From contig SWDT01000005.1 of the NCBI GenBank assembly GCA_009193035.1, forward strand, positions 744,001 to 808,000: a stretch of DNA of 64,000 bases. Direction: 5' to 3'. The DNA comes from Halicephalobus mephisto. Taxonomy: Eukaryota > Nematoda > Chromadorea > Rhabditida > Panagrolaimidae. Numbering within the stretch: the stretch's first letter is position 1; each line of letters starts with the position of its first letter. Shown here piece by piece: positions 42,940-54,039 of the stretch. The notes beneath the pieces are model-generated. The model saw only the letters and a program-made list of their open reading frames with translations. It searched no databases and had not been told where the DNA came from. The position numbers and the translations under genes are program-made.

Positions 42940-43345
42940 AGTAACCTGATCTGCCAGAATGTTGCGGGCAAACTGCAGGGGAAATTTCAATTTCGAAATA
43001 ATTATGAATACAAAAGTAAAAATTAATTAATCTGCCAGGATGTTGCGGGCAACCTGCAGGAAGAATTTCGAAATAGTTGTAAATGTAAAAATAGAAATTA
43101 ACCGATCTGCCAGAATGTTGCGGGCAACGTGCAGATTTAATTTCAATTTCGAAATAATTATGAATACAAAAGTAAAAATTAATCGATCTGCCAGAATGTT
43201 GCGGGCAAACTGCAGATTTAATTTCAATTTCGAAATAGTTATAATTGTAGGTACGGAAGTTGCATGCAAACTGCAGGTTTCAAAGTATATAAACCTAAGT
43301 ATAGAATTTGTCCCCAATGTTGCGGGCAACCTGCAGATTTGATGT
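42940..43345. repeat. ~80 bp repeat with CTGCCAGAATGTTGCGGGCA
   Basis: Copies start at about 42951, 43032, 43107 and 43188, with degenerate ones at 43.25 and 43.31 kb. Each has TGTTGCGGGCAA(A/C)CTGCAG followed by AATTTCAATTTCGAAATAAT. Single related copies are at about 15.09 kb (GAATGTTGCGAGTAAACTGC) and 50.16 kb. Confidence 0.9.
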
Positions 43346-44229
43346 TGACTAAGTTGCCGACCCCGACATTGGCCAAATATAAAAAATTCAAAAGTAGTTC
43401 GTAATTAATCGGTTTTAAGAATTCCTACTAGAATATCAGAAATACCAACATGATTAAAGTTGTCGATTTTTCGAACGTTTTCGACTTTCGAAATTTTCAA
43501 TTTTTGGATTTTCGAAATTTTTAATTTTAGGATTTTCGAAATTATCAATTTTAGGATTTTCGAAGTTTTTAGACTTTAGAAATTTTTAGATTTTCGGATT
43601 TTAGAAATCTCGGATTTTAGGATTTTCGAAAATTTCTGATTTTAGAAATCTCGGATTTTTAGAATCTTCTGACGTCGAAAGTTGGATTAATTCGAAATCG
43701 ACAGCTTTGGGCACGACTATTGGAGTTTCTTGGAGGAAGGTCGTTCAGGATTAACCTGGACAAAGCCCGAAACGGCAATTATCGCCTTTGCGGGAGTTGG
43801 TCGAATCGGTCAAGTCTGAATAGAGACGGAAAGAACTATTTGAACAACAAAACTCTTACAACATTTCAATAGGTAGTTGAACGATGACAAGTGGCTTGGA
43901 ACAAGAAGCTTTTCTCGACTTGCAAAACAGAACGGGAAATTTCCGGCTTACGCGCGAGGATTGAGTTTCACTCAAGTTTTCTGGTCAGTTGAGTGATCGC
44001 GATTCCTCAGGCAACTCCGTCAAAACAAGACTACAAGGAGATTACGTACTATTTGTGAAAACAAAAATAAAGAAAACGCCAAATTTAAAGATAAATTTTA
44101 AAAAATATAAAAATCCAAAATTTAAAAAAAATATAAAAATCTAAAATTTTAAAAAATATAAAAATCTAAAATTTAAAGAAATATAAAAATCTAAAATTTT
44201 AAAAAATATAAAAATCCATATTTTCAAAA

Positions 44230-44730
44230 TTCTAAATTTTTAAAATTTCTACAAGATTCTGAAGAATTCTAAAAACATAAGTTGGATTCTGATCTGGTTA
44301 TAAAAAATTCATAAAATTTTCTATTACATTCAATGACGATTTCGAAATTTCTACAAGATTCTGAGGAATTCTAAAAAAATCCGTTGGATTCTGATCTGGT
44401 TATAAAAAATTCAAAATTTTTTATTACATTCAATGACGATTTCGAAATTTTTATAAAATTCTGAAGAACTCTAAAAAAATCCGTTGGATTCTGATCTGGT
44501 TATAAACAATTCAAAATTTTCTATTACATTCAATGACGATTTCGAAATTTCTACAAGATTCTGAGGAATTCTAAAAAAATCCGTTGGATTCTGATCTGGT
44601 TATAAAAAATTCAAAATTTTCTATTACATTCAATGACGATTTTAAAATTTCTACAAGATTCTGAAAAATCCTAAAAAAATCCGTTGGATTCTAATCTGGT
44701 TATAAAAATTTCATAAAATTTTCGTATGTC
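44230..44730. repeat. 100 bp tandem repeat, five copies
   Basis: ATTACATTCAATGACGATTT occurs at about 44323, 44423, 44523 and 44623 with exact 100 bp spacing. Units also carry CGTTGGATTCTGATCTGGTT. A short AAAAATATAAAAATCTAAAA run at 44.09-44.22 kb precedes the array. Confidence 0.9.
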
Positions 44731-45159
44731 GCTCAACTCAAAACGGCAACTGACTCGGCTTGTCCTTTGACTGACAACTTTCATCATTTTGCGATCTTTT
44801 CAATCAATTTGTACCTAATCGATTTAAGGAATCCCGAACTACCAATTATTTTCCAAACCAGCTGGAATCCAAAAAAAATTATATAACATCTTATGTCATT
44901 TTTGACTAGTCAAATTTCCTCAAAAATCAAATTACATCAAAAATCGAAAACGAAGTTAATGTCATATATCCCAAATCCGGCCAAATTTGCATTTTTGAAG
45001 CCAGAAAAGCATAAACATATTGGTCGAAAAATTTTCCGACAGTCAAAACGGCTTCGGACAAATCTCCGTTAATCGTTTTTGGATAAAGTCAAGAATTTCG
45101 AAAAGTATTAAATGCCTCCGGCAAAATGAAATTTGGCCAGTTTTGAATTTCAAAAAAGT

Positions 45160-45350
45160 CGAAAATTGAAGTTTTAATTTTTCAAAAAAATCCAAAATTA
45201 AAGTTTTAATTTTTCAAAAAAATCCAAAATTGAAATTTTAATTTTTCAAAAAAATCCAAAATTGAAATTTCAATTTTTCAAAAAAATCCAAAATTGAAGT
45301 TTTAATTTTTCAAAAAAATCCAAAATTGAAATTTTAATTTTTCAAAAAAC
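45160..45350. repeat. 34 bp tandem repeat, six copies
   Basis: TTTCAAAAAAATCCAAAATT followed by GAAGTTTTAATTT is repeated six times and stops next to the donor of the 35 bp candidate exon. Confidence 0.9.
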
Positions 45351-45354
45351 TTAC

Positions 45355-45389
45355 TCATTTTTTTTCGGCGCTGTGAAATCACATAAAAT
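45355..45389 (-). other. Candidate 35 bp leader exon (ATG at its 3' end)
   Basis: On the minus strand AATTTCAG|ATTTTATG ... AAAAAAAATGA|GTAAGTTTT has a good acceptor and donor. Its only useful ATG is four bases before the donor, leaving phase 1. The next ROR exon (39011) also needs phase 1, so this may be the trans-spliced first exon of the ROR gene or of an isoform. It encodes no signal peptide. Assignment is inference. Confidence 0.35.
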
Positions 45390-46567
45390 CTGAAATTTAA
45401 TTAATCAAATTAGAAATCGGATGTAATTAAATATTTCCAGAAAATGCAATTTTTAATAATTTAATAATAATTAAATTACAAAAATAAAAAGCATTAAGAA
45501 ACGGTCTCGACGCGAAATTTCGAGATTTTGGGATTTTCGAAATTTATGTTTTAAGTAATTTTTAATTTTAGAAAATTTTAATAACAAAAAAAATTTATTT
45601 TTTTTTTAAAAAACGGTCTCGACACGAAATTTCGAAATTCACATTTTAAATAATTTTTAATTTTAGAAAATTTTAATAATAAAAAAATTTACTTTTTTTA
45701 AAAAACGGTCTCGACACAAAATTTCGAAATTTATATTTTAAATAATTTTTAAAATTTCAAAAGTTTTCGAAGAATTTTCTCAATTAATCAAAAAAATAAA
45801 TCAGAAATAATTAATTATCCGCGAAAATGCAATTTTTCACAATAACAGAGACCACTTGAAGGACTATAAATAAAAATGAAAAATGGATCCTTCCGCAAGA
45901 TATAAGACAGCCAGAGGAAAAGCCGGCAACAATCATATGTCCGGTCCTTATTTTAAATTCATATATCAAAAAACTTTTTTAAATATTTTAGAAAATCTCG
46001 AAATTCATATTTCAAAATTGTTTAAAAAATATTTTACAAAAAATTAAAATTCATATATCAAAAAACTTTTTTAAATATTTTAGAAAATCTCGAAATCCAT
46101 ATATTAAAAATTTTTAAAATACTTTACAAAAAATAAAAATTCATATATAAAAAAACTTTTTTAAATATTTTAGAAAAAATTAAAATTTATATATAAAAAG
46201 AATTTTTTAAATATTTTACAAAAAATTAAAATTCACACATCAAAAAATTTTTTAAAATATTTTACAAAAAATTAAAATTCATATATCAAAAAAATTTCTT
46301 TAAATATTTTAGAAAATTTCGAAATCCATATATTAAAAATTTTTTTAGATTACAAAATATGAATTTTTTCTGAATAGATTTGGAAGGTTGATATATACGG
46401 AAAAATTTGATTTGACCCGACAAGTACGCTTCGCTGCCTTTATTCTTGGAGGACCGGATTATTTCCCGATGCCATCTCTGTCCTTGGACATTTTGGGAGA
46501 TAGCGAGAACAAGATTGTCACGCAATCTTACAATTAAGTCCAACTAAAAACTTCATTTTACAAAACT
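45390..46567. repeat. AT-rich repeats between the coiled-coil and ROR genes
   Basis: Two arrays are present: AAAAAACGGTCTCGACACGA with TTTAAATAATTTTTAATTTT (45.48-45.75 kb) and AAAAATTAAAATTCATATAT with TTTTTTAAATATTTTAGAAA (45.95-46.33 kb). An island at about 46.38-46.54 kb has a short minus-strand open frame without splice support. Confidence 0.6.
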
Positions 46568-48508
46568 TTATTTTTTTGAAAATCGCGATGCAACATTGTA
46601 ATTTCTAGCAACTGTACTTAGAGAATTTCTTCTTGTAACTTTCCTGGGAGGCATATTTTCCGATTCCGTAGTGTCACTTTCCAATGCTTTCAAATATTCA
46701 GCCGCACGATTACAGTAATTCGGTTGTTCCAAATTAAGGAGGGTCCTCCGGTCATTTTTCGCGTTTGATTCTTCCCTGCCAAATCTCATCATCATTTCTT
46801 TCAAAGACCCGGCCAATCGCAATTGACATTCCTTCGTCACATTAATTTTATGTTCATTGATTTCGTTAATCAAAGTTTTATATTCATTGTAATAATGAAG
46901 TCTTTCTTTTGTCAAGTACTCTATCGTATCCTTGGCTTCAGAAAGAGCTTCTTCGGCCCACTTTTTATGGGAAGAAAGAAGATCATTCCACTTGGCTACT
47001 TCTTCGTTTGCTTCTTTTTTGTGTTTTATTTTCATGTGCTCCTGGAAAAAACCAACTTACATTTAGGCAAATACAGTAAACTCACAAGGGCTTTAGTGTG
47101 TTCCGCGACCAGTTTATCTTTTTCCTTCGAGAAATATTCGTTGTTACTTTTCAATTTTTCTTCTTGTTCTTTCATCTGCTGATTTGATTCTCGAATTCTT
47201 TTCTCAGCTCTAATCAGGGCAGTATTCAAATCGTCAGCTCGCTTGGTTGTGGTTTTCAAATCACCTTCTAGCCGTTCAACACTCTGACGTAGTCTTTCGT
47301 TTTTGGTTTCCGATTCACGTAGATGTTGTTCCATCTCATGAAGTCTACTTTGAAGGTCTTCCGCAATGCCACATTCCTGATTCAGCAAATTGGTGGTTGT
47401 GTTCAGTTTCTTGTTCAATTCATTATTCTTGGCTGTTAATGAAGCGGTTTTCTCTGTCAATTCCCGAACTAGATGGATCCTTGTTTGTTCTCTTCCAGCC
47501 GCATCCTCAATTTTCCTCTCAATAAGGGGTTTTAGGTTATCCAGAGCTTCTGCGAATCGTCTATTCGCCGTTTCTGCCACACTAAGCTTGTCCTCCAGAG
47601 CCAGACATCGTTGAAGAGTGGAATCTCGATCACGTCGAGCAATAGCGGCGTCATCTGCGAACGCCTGGAGTTTCGCTCGAAGACTGTCCGCTGTTTGATT
47701 CTGTAAAATTTCGATAATTGTCTTTTTTCTGTAATATGAGAATTTAAATTCATAGTGCGAAAAGTTAGTCAAAATTTGTGAATTGACGGGAGTTTGTCCA
47801 TTGAATGAGCAACTAAGGAATGAAGAAGGAGTTCAGATATTCATAGGGACCACGGGGTTCACTGACGGAGGTTAAGGGATTAATTCCTACGAGTTCAGGA
47901 GTTCAAGCTCAAAAAAGTCCCCCAAGTAATTTGAATTCATTTTCAAATCTGCGAGAAAATCCCCACAAGTGCATAAAAAACAACAAATGCAAAATTTGCA
48001 CAAATCCCTGTGGATATTATTAACCAAATTTCCAGTAGAAACATGGTCAAAGGTCTTGTGGCATTAATCAAGTTGAAAAACGAATAAAGACCAACCTGGA
48101 AGTCGAGCACAGCTGGATTAAACGACGTCTTCACGTGGTAGTCCTCGGATCTCCTCAAGGGCTCGTTCCAGACACTAGAAGTTAGAACTAATTTGGCTAT
48201 ACCGTCATCTAATATCTTCGTGGTGTCTTCCTTTAGCCTAAAAAACGAAATTAATATATGGAAAGTTAAAAAAAAAAGAAATTAATATATGGAAAATTTA
48301 AAAAAAAAGAAATTAATATATCGAAAGTTTAAAAAAACGAAATTAATATATCGAAAATCTAAAAAAAACGAAATTAACATATCAAAAGTTAAAAAAAATT
48401 AATATATCAAAAGTTTAAAAAAACTTACTCCCTGAGGACCGGGATTAAGGAATTGTTCACAAGTTCCGGGTCTTCGTACGAGATATTTCCAATGCTAGTT
48501 TCCACCAT
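46568..48508 (-). CDS. Coiled-coil protein of unknown function (436 aa, 4 exons)
   Basis: Exons on the minus strand are 48508-48429, 48237-48096, 47700-47086 and 47041-46568. All junctions keep phase (GA|G, CAG|AAT, CTT|GAG), and the last intron is 44 bp. The start MVETSIGNISYEDPEL is 7 bases after TTTTCAG, a likely trans-splice site. Residues 1-74 are a globular-looking N-terminus (IPVLRELKEDTTKILDDGIA; SSVWNEPLRRSEDYHV). Residues about 75-375 are a long charged coiled coil with heptads (LRAKLQAFADDAAIARRD; LHEMEQHLRESETKNERL; KRIRESNQQMKEQEEKL). The C-terminus is a basic Ser/Thr-rich tail (PPRKVTRRNSLSTVARNY). It is cytoskeletal, centrosomal or chromosomal in style, but the rod lacks the conserved end motifs of intermediate filaments and lamins, and no motor domain is present. 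I do not recognise an orthologue. Confidence 0.8.
48240..48425. repeat. ~27 bp intronic repeat AAAAACGAAATTAATATATC
   Basis: Six to seven copies of a 25-30 bp unit make up almost all of intron 1 of the coiled-coil gene. Confidence 0.85.
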
Positions 48509-48735
48509 AGTTAACTGAAAACAAAAAATTTTAAATATAAAATTTAAATGAACTAAAACGGAAAATTACGAGAATGAAAAGAACGAAAAACAAAAAGCGC
48601 GGGCGAATTCCGTCGCGAGTCGGCCGTTCAAATCGTATCCTTGCCGCGACAAATCGGGCACATGCCGGTGTTAGATGCCGATTCATATATGAATTTCGCA
48701 ATTTTGTAAATTCCGTAATTCTAGAAATTTACAAT
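48509..48735. promoter_or_regulatory. GC-richer upstream region of the coiled-coil gene
   Basis: About 48590-48690 is markedly GC-rich for this window (CGCGGGCGAATTCCGTCGCG; TTGCCGCGACAAATCGGGCA) and lies 80-180 bp upstream of the start codon. It is the best candidate for the promoter. No TATA box is visible. Confidence 0.4.
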
Positions 48736-48739
48736 TCCA

Positions 48740-49320
48740 GAATTCAAACTAGTTTAATTTTTGAATAGAAGTAACTAGGTTTAGATAGAAAATATTAGAA
48801 TTAGTTTGGATTTTTGAGGTTGAAGTTGTTCGAAATCGGTCTGGATTCCTTGATTTCGAAGTAGAAGCAGTTCAAATAGGATTCTGATCTGTTAAGTTTG
48901 TATTCTGGATCCTTATTTTTGAAGTAGAAGTAGTTCAAATATGATTCTAATCTGTTAGGTTTGTATTCTGAATCTTTATTTTCGAAGTAGAAGTAGTTCG
49001 AATAGGATTCTGAATCCTTATTTTCCAAATAGAAGCAGCTCAAATAGGATTCTAATCTGTTAGGTTTGTATTCTGAATCCTTATTTTTCGAAGTAGAAGT
49101 AGTTCAAATAGGATTCTGATCTGTTAAATTTGTATTCTGAATCTTTATTTTCGAAGTAGAAGCAGTTCAAATAGGATTCTGAATCCTTATTTTTGAAGTA
49201 GAAGTAGTTCGAATAGGATTCTGAATCCTTATTTTCCAAATAGAAGCAGCTCAAATAGGATTCTGATCTGCTAAGTTTGTATTCTGAATCCTTATTTTCC
49301 AAATAGAAGTAGTCAATTTT
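48740..49320. repeat. ~65 bp tandem repeat, seven to eight copies, inverted copy of the 36 kb array
   Basis: TTCAAATAGGATTCTGATCT followed by TAAGTTTGTATTCTGAATCC and TTATTTTCGAAGTAGAAG is repeated. The left flank (TAGAAGTAACTAGGTTTAGA ... TTGAGGTTGAAGTTGTTCGA) is the reverse complement of 36240-36345, so array and flank were copied together. This array has more units than the partner. Confidence 0.9.
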
Positions 49321-49600
49321 GAAATTAAAATAAATTAAAATTGATTAAAATCTTTGAAGTCAAATTATTTCAATTTTATTGAAAAATTTACAAATCACAA
49401 TTGAAAATTATTTTGAAATCGACAAATACCCTTGTGAATTATTGAATAAAAAAGTTTACGAATTTTTTGTAAATTAAAACGAAAATGAAGATCACTGAAA
49501 AATCCAAAAATTACACAAGCAAAGACCCCGAAATCCTGTGGGAAATATTAAAAATCAAATCTTAGATTTTATGAATCCTCAGGAGAACGATGCAGATATA
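49321..49600. other. AT-rich intergenic sequence
   Basis: No repeat array, gene or signal is supported. Confidence 0.4.
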
Positions 49601-50030
49601 CCTGATCCGCTGTTCTTCGGAGCTTAAACGATCGTACTTTGGTTCGGCTGTACGACAGTTGTCCCCAGGGATATTTATTCCCTTTTTTCTTTTTCGATTT
49701 TCACCGATTTCGAAATTATTTCTTTTTAAATTAATTTTTTTTTAATTAACTGAGATATTACTTTAATTTAATTATTAAAAAGTTAATATAAAAAAGAATG
49801 AGATGAATATTACGAAATAAAGGAAGTAAATGTCGTTCAGTTCCTCGGCGACGTTTGCTCCCTGTTTTTTTTCTTTTTCGATTTTCACCGATTTCGAAAT
49901 TCTTTTTAAATTAATTTTTTCTTATTTTATTAAGATATTACTTTAATTTAATTATTAAAAAAGTAATATTAAAAAGAATGAGATGAATATTACGAAATAG
50001 AGGAAGTAAATGTCGTTTAGCACTTTGGTT
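49600..50030. repeat. ~170 bp direct repeats, inverted relatives of the 2.2-2.9 kb family
   Basis: Two copies of TTTTTCGATTTTCACCGATT ... TATTACGAAATA(A/G)AGGAAG, then TAAATGTCGTT. The first is preceded by CGGCTGTACGACAGTTGTCC, the reverse complement of the CTGCCGTACAGCCG end at about 2.92 kb. The two loci are about 47 kb apart. Confidence 0.7.
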
Positions 50031-50229
50031 TCTTACTTCGAAAATAAACGATGAAAATCCGATGTTTCAAAAAAGTCATTTTTCAGTGAATATTGGAAAA
50101 AACGGTCAAAATTTGCAAAACATTCAACATAAAAATCATAAAAGATCAATTTAGTCCAATGTTGCGGGCAACCTGCAGAAAAATCCCGATTTCGAAATGT
50201 GCAGTTTGCATGCAACTTTTGTACCTAAA

Positions 50230-52660
50230 TCTGTAATTATTTCGAAATCAAAATTAAATCTACATAAAATTTAAAAAAAATTTAAAATTAAATTTAAAAA
50301 AAATTAAACTTTTAAAATTAAAAATTAAATTTAAAAAAATTAAAAATTGAATTTTTTTAAATTAAAAATTAAACTTTGTTAAAATTAAGAAATAAATTTA
50401 AAAAAAAATTAAGAAATAAATTTTAAAAAAAATTAAAAATTAAACTTTTTTAAAAATTAAAAATTGAATTTTTTTTAAATTAAGAAATAAATTTTTTCTT
50501 ATTTAAAATATTACTGTATAAATACGGTCTTTGATCCGTAAAAAATGAACTTTTTAATAATTTTAATAATTTTTTCATTATTAATTCTGGTGCACTCATT
50601 AATCTATTTTCCTTCCGGCTGTCAATGTCGCGAAATGGATCTCCAAAAGATCAAATTACTTTTGAATTGTTAATTTTTTTTTTGACAAGTTTGTATTAAT
50701 GAATTCAGAAACGATGCAATAAATCAAAACTGGCGAATTTACACAACTAATTTCCGTGACATCAAAATGAAAATTTCCTCGTTTTTATTTTTTTTAATTT
50801 AAAGTTTCGAAATTATTTAAATTGAAAAAAATTCAAAAATTTTTAAATTAGAATTTTTAATTTTTTTTAAATTTAAAGTTTGAAAAATTTTCAAAATTAT
50901 TTAAATTGAAAAAATTCAAAAATTTTTAAATTAGAGTTTTTAATTTTTTTAATTTAAAGTTTCGAAATTATTTAAATTGAAAAAAATTCAAAAATTTCTA
51001 AATTAGAATTTTTAATTTTTTAATTTAAAGTTTGAAAAATTCTCGAAATTATTTAAATTCAAAAATTTTTAAATTAGAGTTTTTATTTTTTTAATTTAAA
51101 GTTTCGAAATTATTTAAATTCAAAAAATTTAAATTGTTAAAGATTTTTTAGTTTTTTTAAATTGAAAAAATTTAATTTTTTATAAATTATATTTAAAAAA
51201 ATGAATTTTAATTTTTAAAAATAAAATTTAAAAAAAATGAATTTTAATTTTTAAAATTATTTAAAAAAAGTGAATTTTAATTTTTTTCAAATTTGCGTAA
51301 TAATGTGGTTTTTATTTTTTATTTAGTATGATCGAGTGAAAAAAAAAATGAAGTCATGCTTTTGCCCGGATTAGGAAATTGACGTTTAATTTTTGCTCCA
51401 GGCCAAATTTATCTAATCTCAAGGTCAGGTTGAATTTCTTATTTTTAGTCCATTTTTAACATTTAAATTTCTAAATTTCAAAAAATTTTCATATTTAAAT
51501 TTCAAAATTTTTTTAAAAATAAAAAAAAATTTTATATTTAATTTTTTTTTGAATTTTAACTTTTCTAAAATATTTTAATTTTTAACTTTTTTAAAAATTC
51601 CTAAATTTTTAATTTTTTACATTTAATTTTTTTAAATTTTTAATTTTCTAAAATTTTTTGTTTTTTAAATTTAAAAATTTTTAAAAATAAACTTTTTTGA
51701 AGACCTATTTTCTTAGAACTCTATTTTCCTGAAAAATTTTGTTTTTTCAATTTAGTTTAAATTGTGTTAAATTGTCCAGTTTCGGTTTTTTAAATTAGAA
51801 CTTTTTAAAAACGATAATAATTCAGAAAAATGTTGTTTCTGGATAACTGAATTTTCACGTCTGCAATTCAATTTTCGAACTGATTTTATTTTATTAAAAT
51901 TCATTGTTACTTATTTTTTTAAATTTAAAAAAATTGAATGTTTTTTGAATTTTTTTCAATAATAAAATTTATCAAATTTTTTTGGATAAAAAGATTTTAA
52001 ATTTTAATTTTTGATGAAATTTTAGTAAATTCTAAAAATTTTAGTAATAATTTACTGGATTCTAAAGATTTTTATGAAGTTTTAGAAGATTTAAAAAAGT
52101 ACGAAATTGTGGAAATTTTTAGAAAGTTTTTAGAGATTTTAGAAGATTTCGAAAAGTATTAGATTCTGGAAATTTTAATAAATTTTCTACAAATTTTAGA
52201 AAATTTAAAAAGTACGAGATTCTAAAAATTGTAAAAAATTTTCTAGAGATCTTTGAAGATTTAAAAAAGTATCAGATTTTGGAAATTTTTAGGAAGTTTT
52301 TAGAGCTTTTAGAAAATTTCGAAAAGTATTAGATTCTGAAGATTTTTAGGAAATTTTAGAAAATTTCGAAAAGTATCAGATTTTGGAAATTTTTAGAAAT
52401 TTTTAGAAAGTTTTAGAAGATTTAAAAAAGTATTAGATTCTGGAGATTTTTAGGAAATTTCAAAAATCCAGAAATTTGGAAATTTTTAAAATTGTGAAAA
52501 TTTCGAAAATTTTTAGGAATTTCATAACTTACTAAATTTCAAAAATTTTCATAGAATTTTAGAACGTTCCAAAAATCTTCATCAAAAACTTCCGTGCCAA
52601 TTTGAAAAGTTAAAAATTCCCACAGGATTTCAGAAAATCCCAAAAATTTTAAAATTTAAA
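50230..52660. repeat. Low-complexity AT DNA with several short-period arrays
   Basis: There are AAAAATTAAATTTAAAAAAA runs (50.27-50.5 kb); ~65 bp units TTTAAAGTTTCGAAATTATT with TTGAAAAAAATTCAAAAATT (50.79-51.13 kb); and ~60 bp units AGATTTAAAAAAGTATTAGA with TTCTGGAAATTTTTAGGAAA (52.07-52.47 kb). No coding frame survives beyond low-complexity runs. Confidence 0.65.
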
Positions 52661-53290
52661 TTTTGCTAAACTATTTCAGAAAACCTCGAAATTACGGTAT
52701 TTTTATAAATTTTCTAAAATTAAATTTAAAAATATTTAAAAAACTACTTTTTAAATTAAATTTAAAAATATTTAAAAAACTATATTTTTTATTAAATTTA
52801 AAAATGTTTAAAAAAACTACTTTTTTATATGAAATTCTAGAAATATTTAAAAAACTACTTTTTTGTTTTTTTTCGTTTCGAGAACCCTTGTATTTTTCAA
52901 TTTGAAAAATCCACTTGTCTGCCATTTTTTTGGACTACGTGATCTTCGAAAAAAACTTTGATAAGTCATAAAATTGCCGAATATCCTGGACATTTTCAAT
53001 GTTTAATCCATTTTTACGGCTTTCCTGGCTTTGAACGACCCTTGTTTAACTTATTTTTTTGGACCGAAGCTAAAAACAAAGCTGACAAGGGTCCGGGTCA
53101 CAGCTGGGGCTTTTCGTTGATTGCATTTCTTCAATTGGACTGCCTCAAGGAATCCACATTCAGATTTCAATTGTCGCATCTTAGACACGAGTGTCCAATT
53201 GTTTTTTATTTTTTATTATTCAATTTTGTTCTGGAATTCCGTATTGAACCAATTTCGCCTCAGGGCCTAGACTAGTTCAAGAAGGTCAAA
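52661..53290. other. Unannotated stretch, partly of ordinary complexity
   Basis: 52.69-52.87 kb is a three-copy AAATTTAAAAATATTTAAAA repeat. 52.92-53.28 kb is a non-repetitive island with an open plus-strand frame of about 100 codons (52958-53275). Its composition is unremarkable and it has no signal peptide or splice pattern, so I do not call it a gene. Confidence 0.3.
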
Positions 53291-53559
53291 ACGATTTTTT
53301 GAATATTATTTTGAATAAAAATTTAATTTTTGAAAGACGGATTGGATATACGGTAATTTCGAAATTCAAAATTGGGAGCTACCGTAATTTCGAAAATTTT
53401 TGGTTTCTGAATTTAAAAAAATTGAATTTCTGAAATCTTCCAGAATCTCGTGAAGGAATTTGAAACATTAAAATTATCCCGGAAATTTCTCACAATTAAA
53501 ATTTAAAAATTTTTCGAATTTTCTAAAAATTCAAGTCGAGATAATTTAAAAAAAATTTA

Positions 53560-53990
53560 TTTTTAATTTTTTTCGTTTCGAGATAATTTTGTAAAAAATA
53601 TTAATTTTTTTAAATAAGATAATTTTGAAATTCTTTCATTGTGAGAGTTTTTAAAGTCCAAATTTTCTTCTTAGGACAATTTTACCAAAATATTTTTATT
53701 TTTTTTATAATTTCAAAATTTTGTCATTTTTAGTTTTAATATTCTAAATTTTCTTCTTAAGACCTTTTCGTAAATATATTTTTATTTTTTTTATAAGATA
53801 ATCTTCAAATTCTTTCGTTGTGAGAGTTTTTAAAATTCATATTTTCTTTTTAGGACTTTTTCGTAAAATTATTTTTATTTTTTAAATAAAATAATCTTCA
53901 AATTCTTTCGTTGTGAGAGTTTTAAAGTCTAGATTTTCTTCTTAGGACAATTTTATCAAAATATTTTTTTTTAACAAGATAACTTTGGGA
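53560..53990. repeat. ~105 bp repeat with TTGTGAGAGTTTTTAAA
   Basis: ATTCTTTCGTTGTGAGAGTT followed by TTTTCTTCTTAGGACAATTT and ACCAAAATATTTTTATTTTT occurs four times in diverged copies. Confidence 0.8.
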
Positions 53991-54039
53991 TTTCCTCATT
54001 TTGAAAGTTTTCTAAAAAGTTCAAATTTCCCTATTGGGA

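Larger units (their letters stand above)
39012..45354. other. Possible 6.3 kb first intron or upstream region of the ROR gene
   Basis: It runs from the most 5' supported ROR exon to the 35 bp candidate leader exon. It is filled by repeat arrays listed separately. Islands of ordinary complexity at 39.06-39.28, 41.56-41.96, 42.59-42.79, 43.70-44.06 and 44.73-45.13 kb were read on both strands for a signal-peptide exon in phase 1-1. None was convincing. Confidence 0.4.

Noticed and set aside
46286..46543. 85-codon minus-strand open frame MDLIVRLRDN...
   Set aside because: No signal peptide or splice site links it to the ROR gene or the coiled-coil gene; half is AT low complexity.
46568..48508. 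Lamin or intermediate filament protein
   Set aside because: The coiled-coil rod lacks the conserved helix-initiation and termination motifs and a lamin tail domain.
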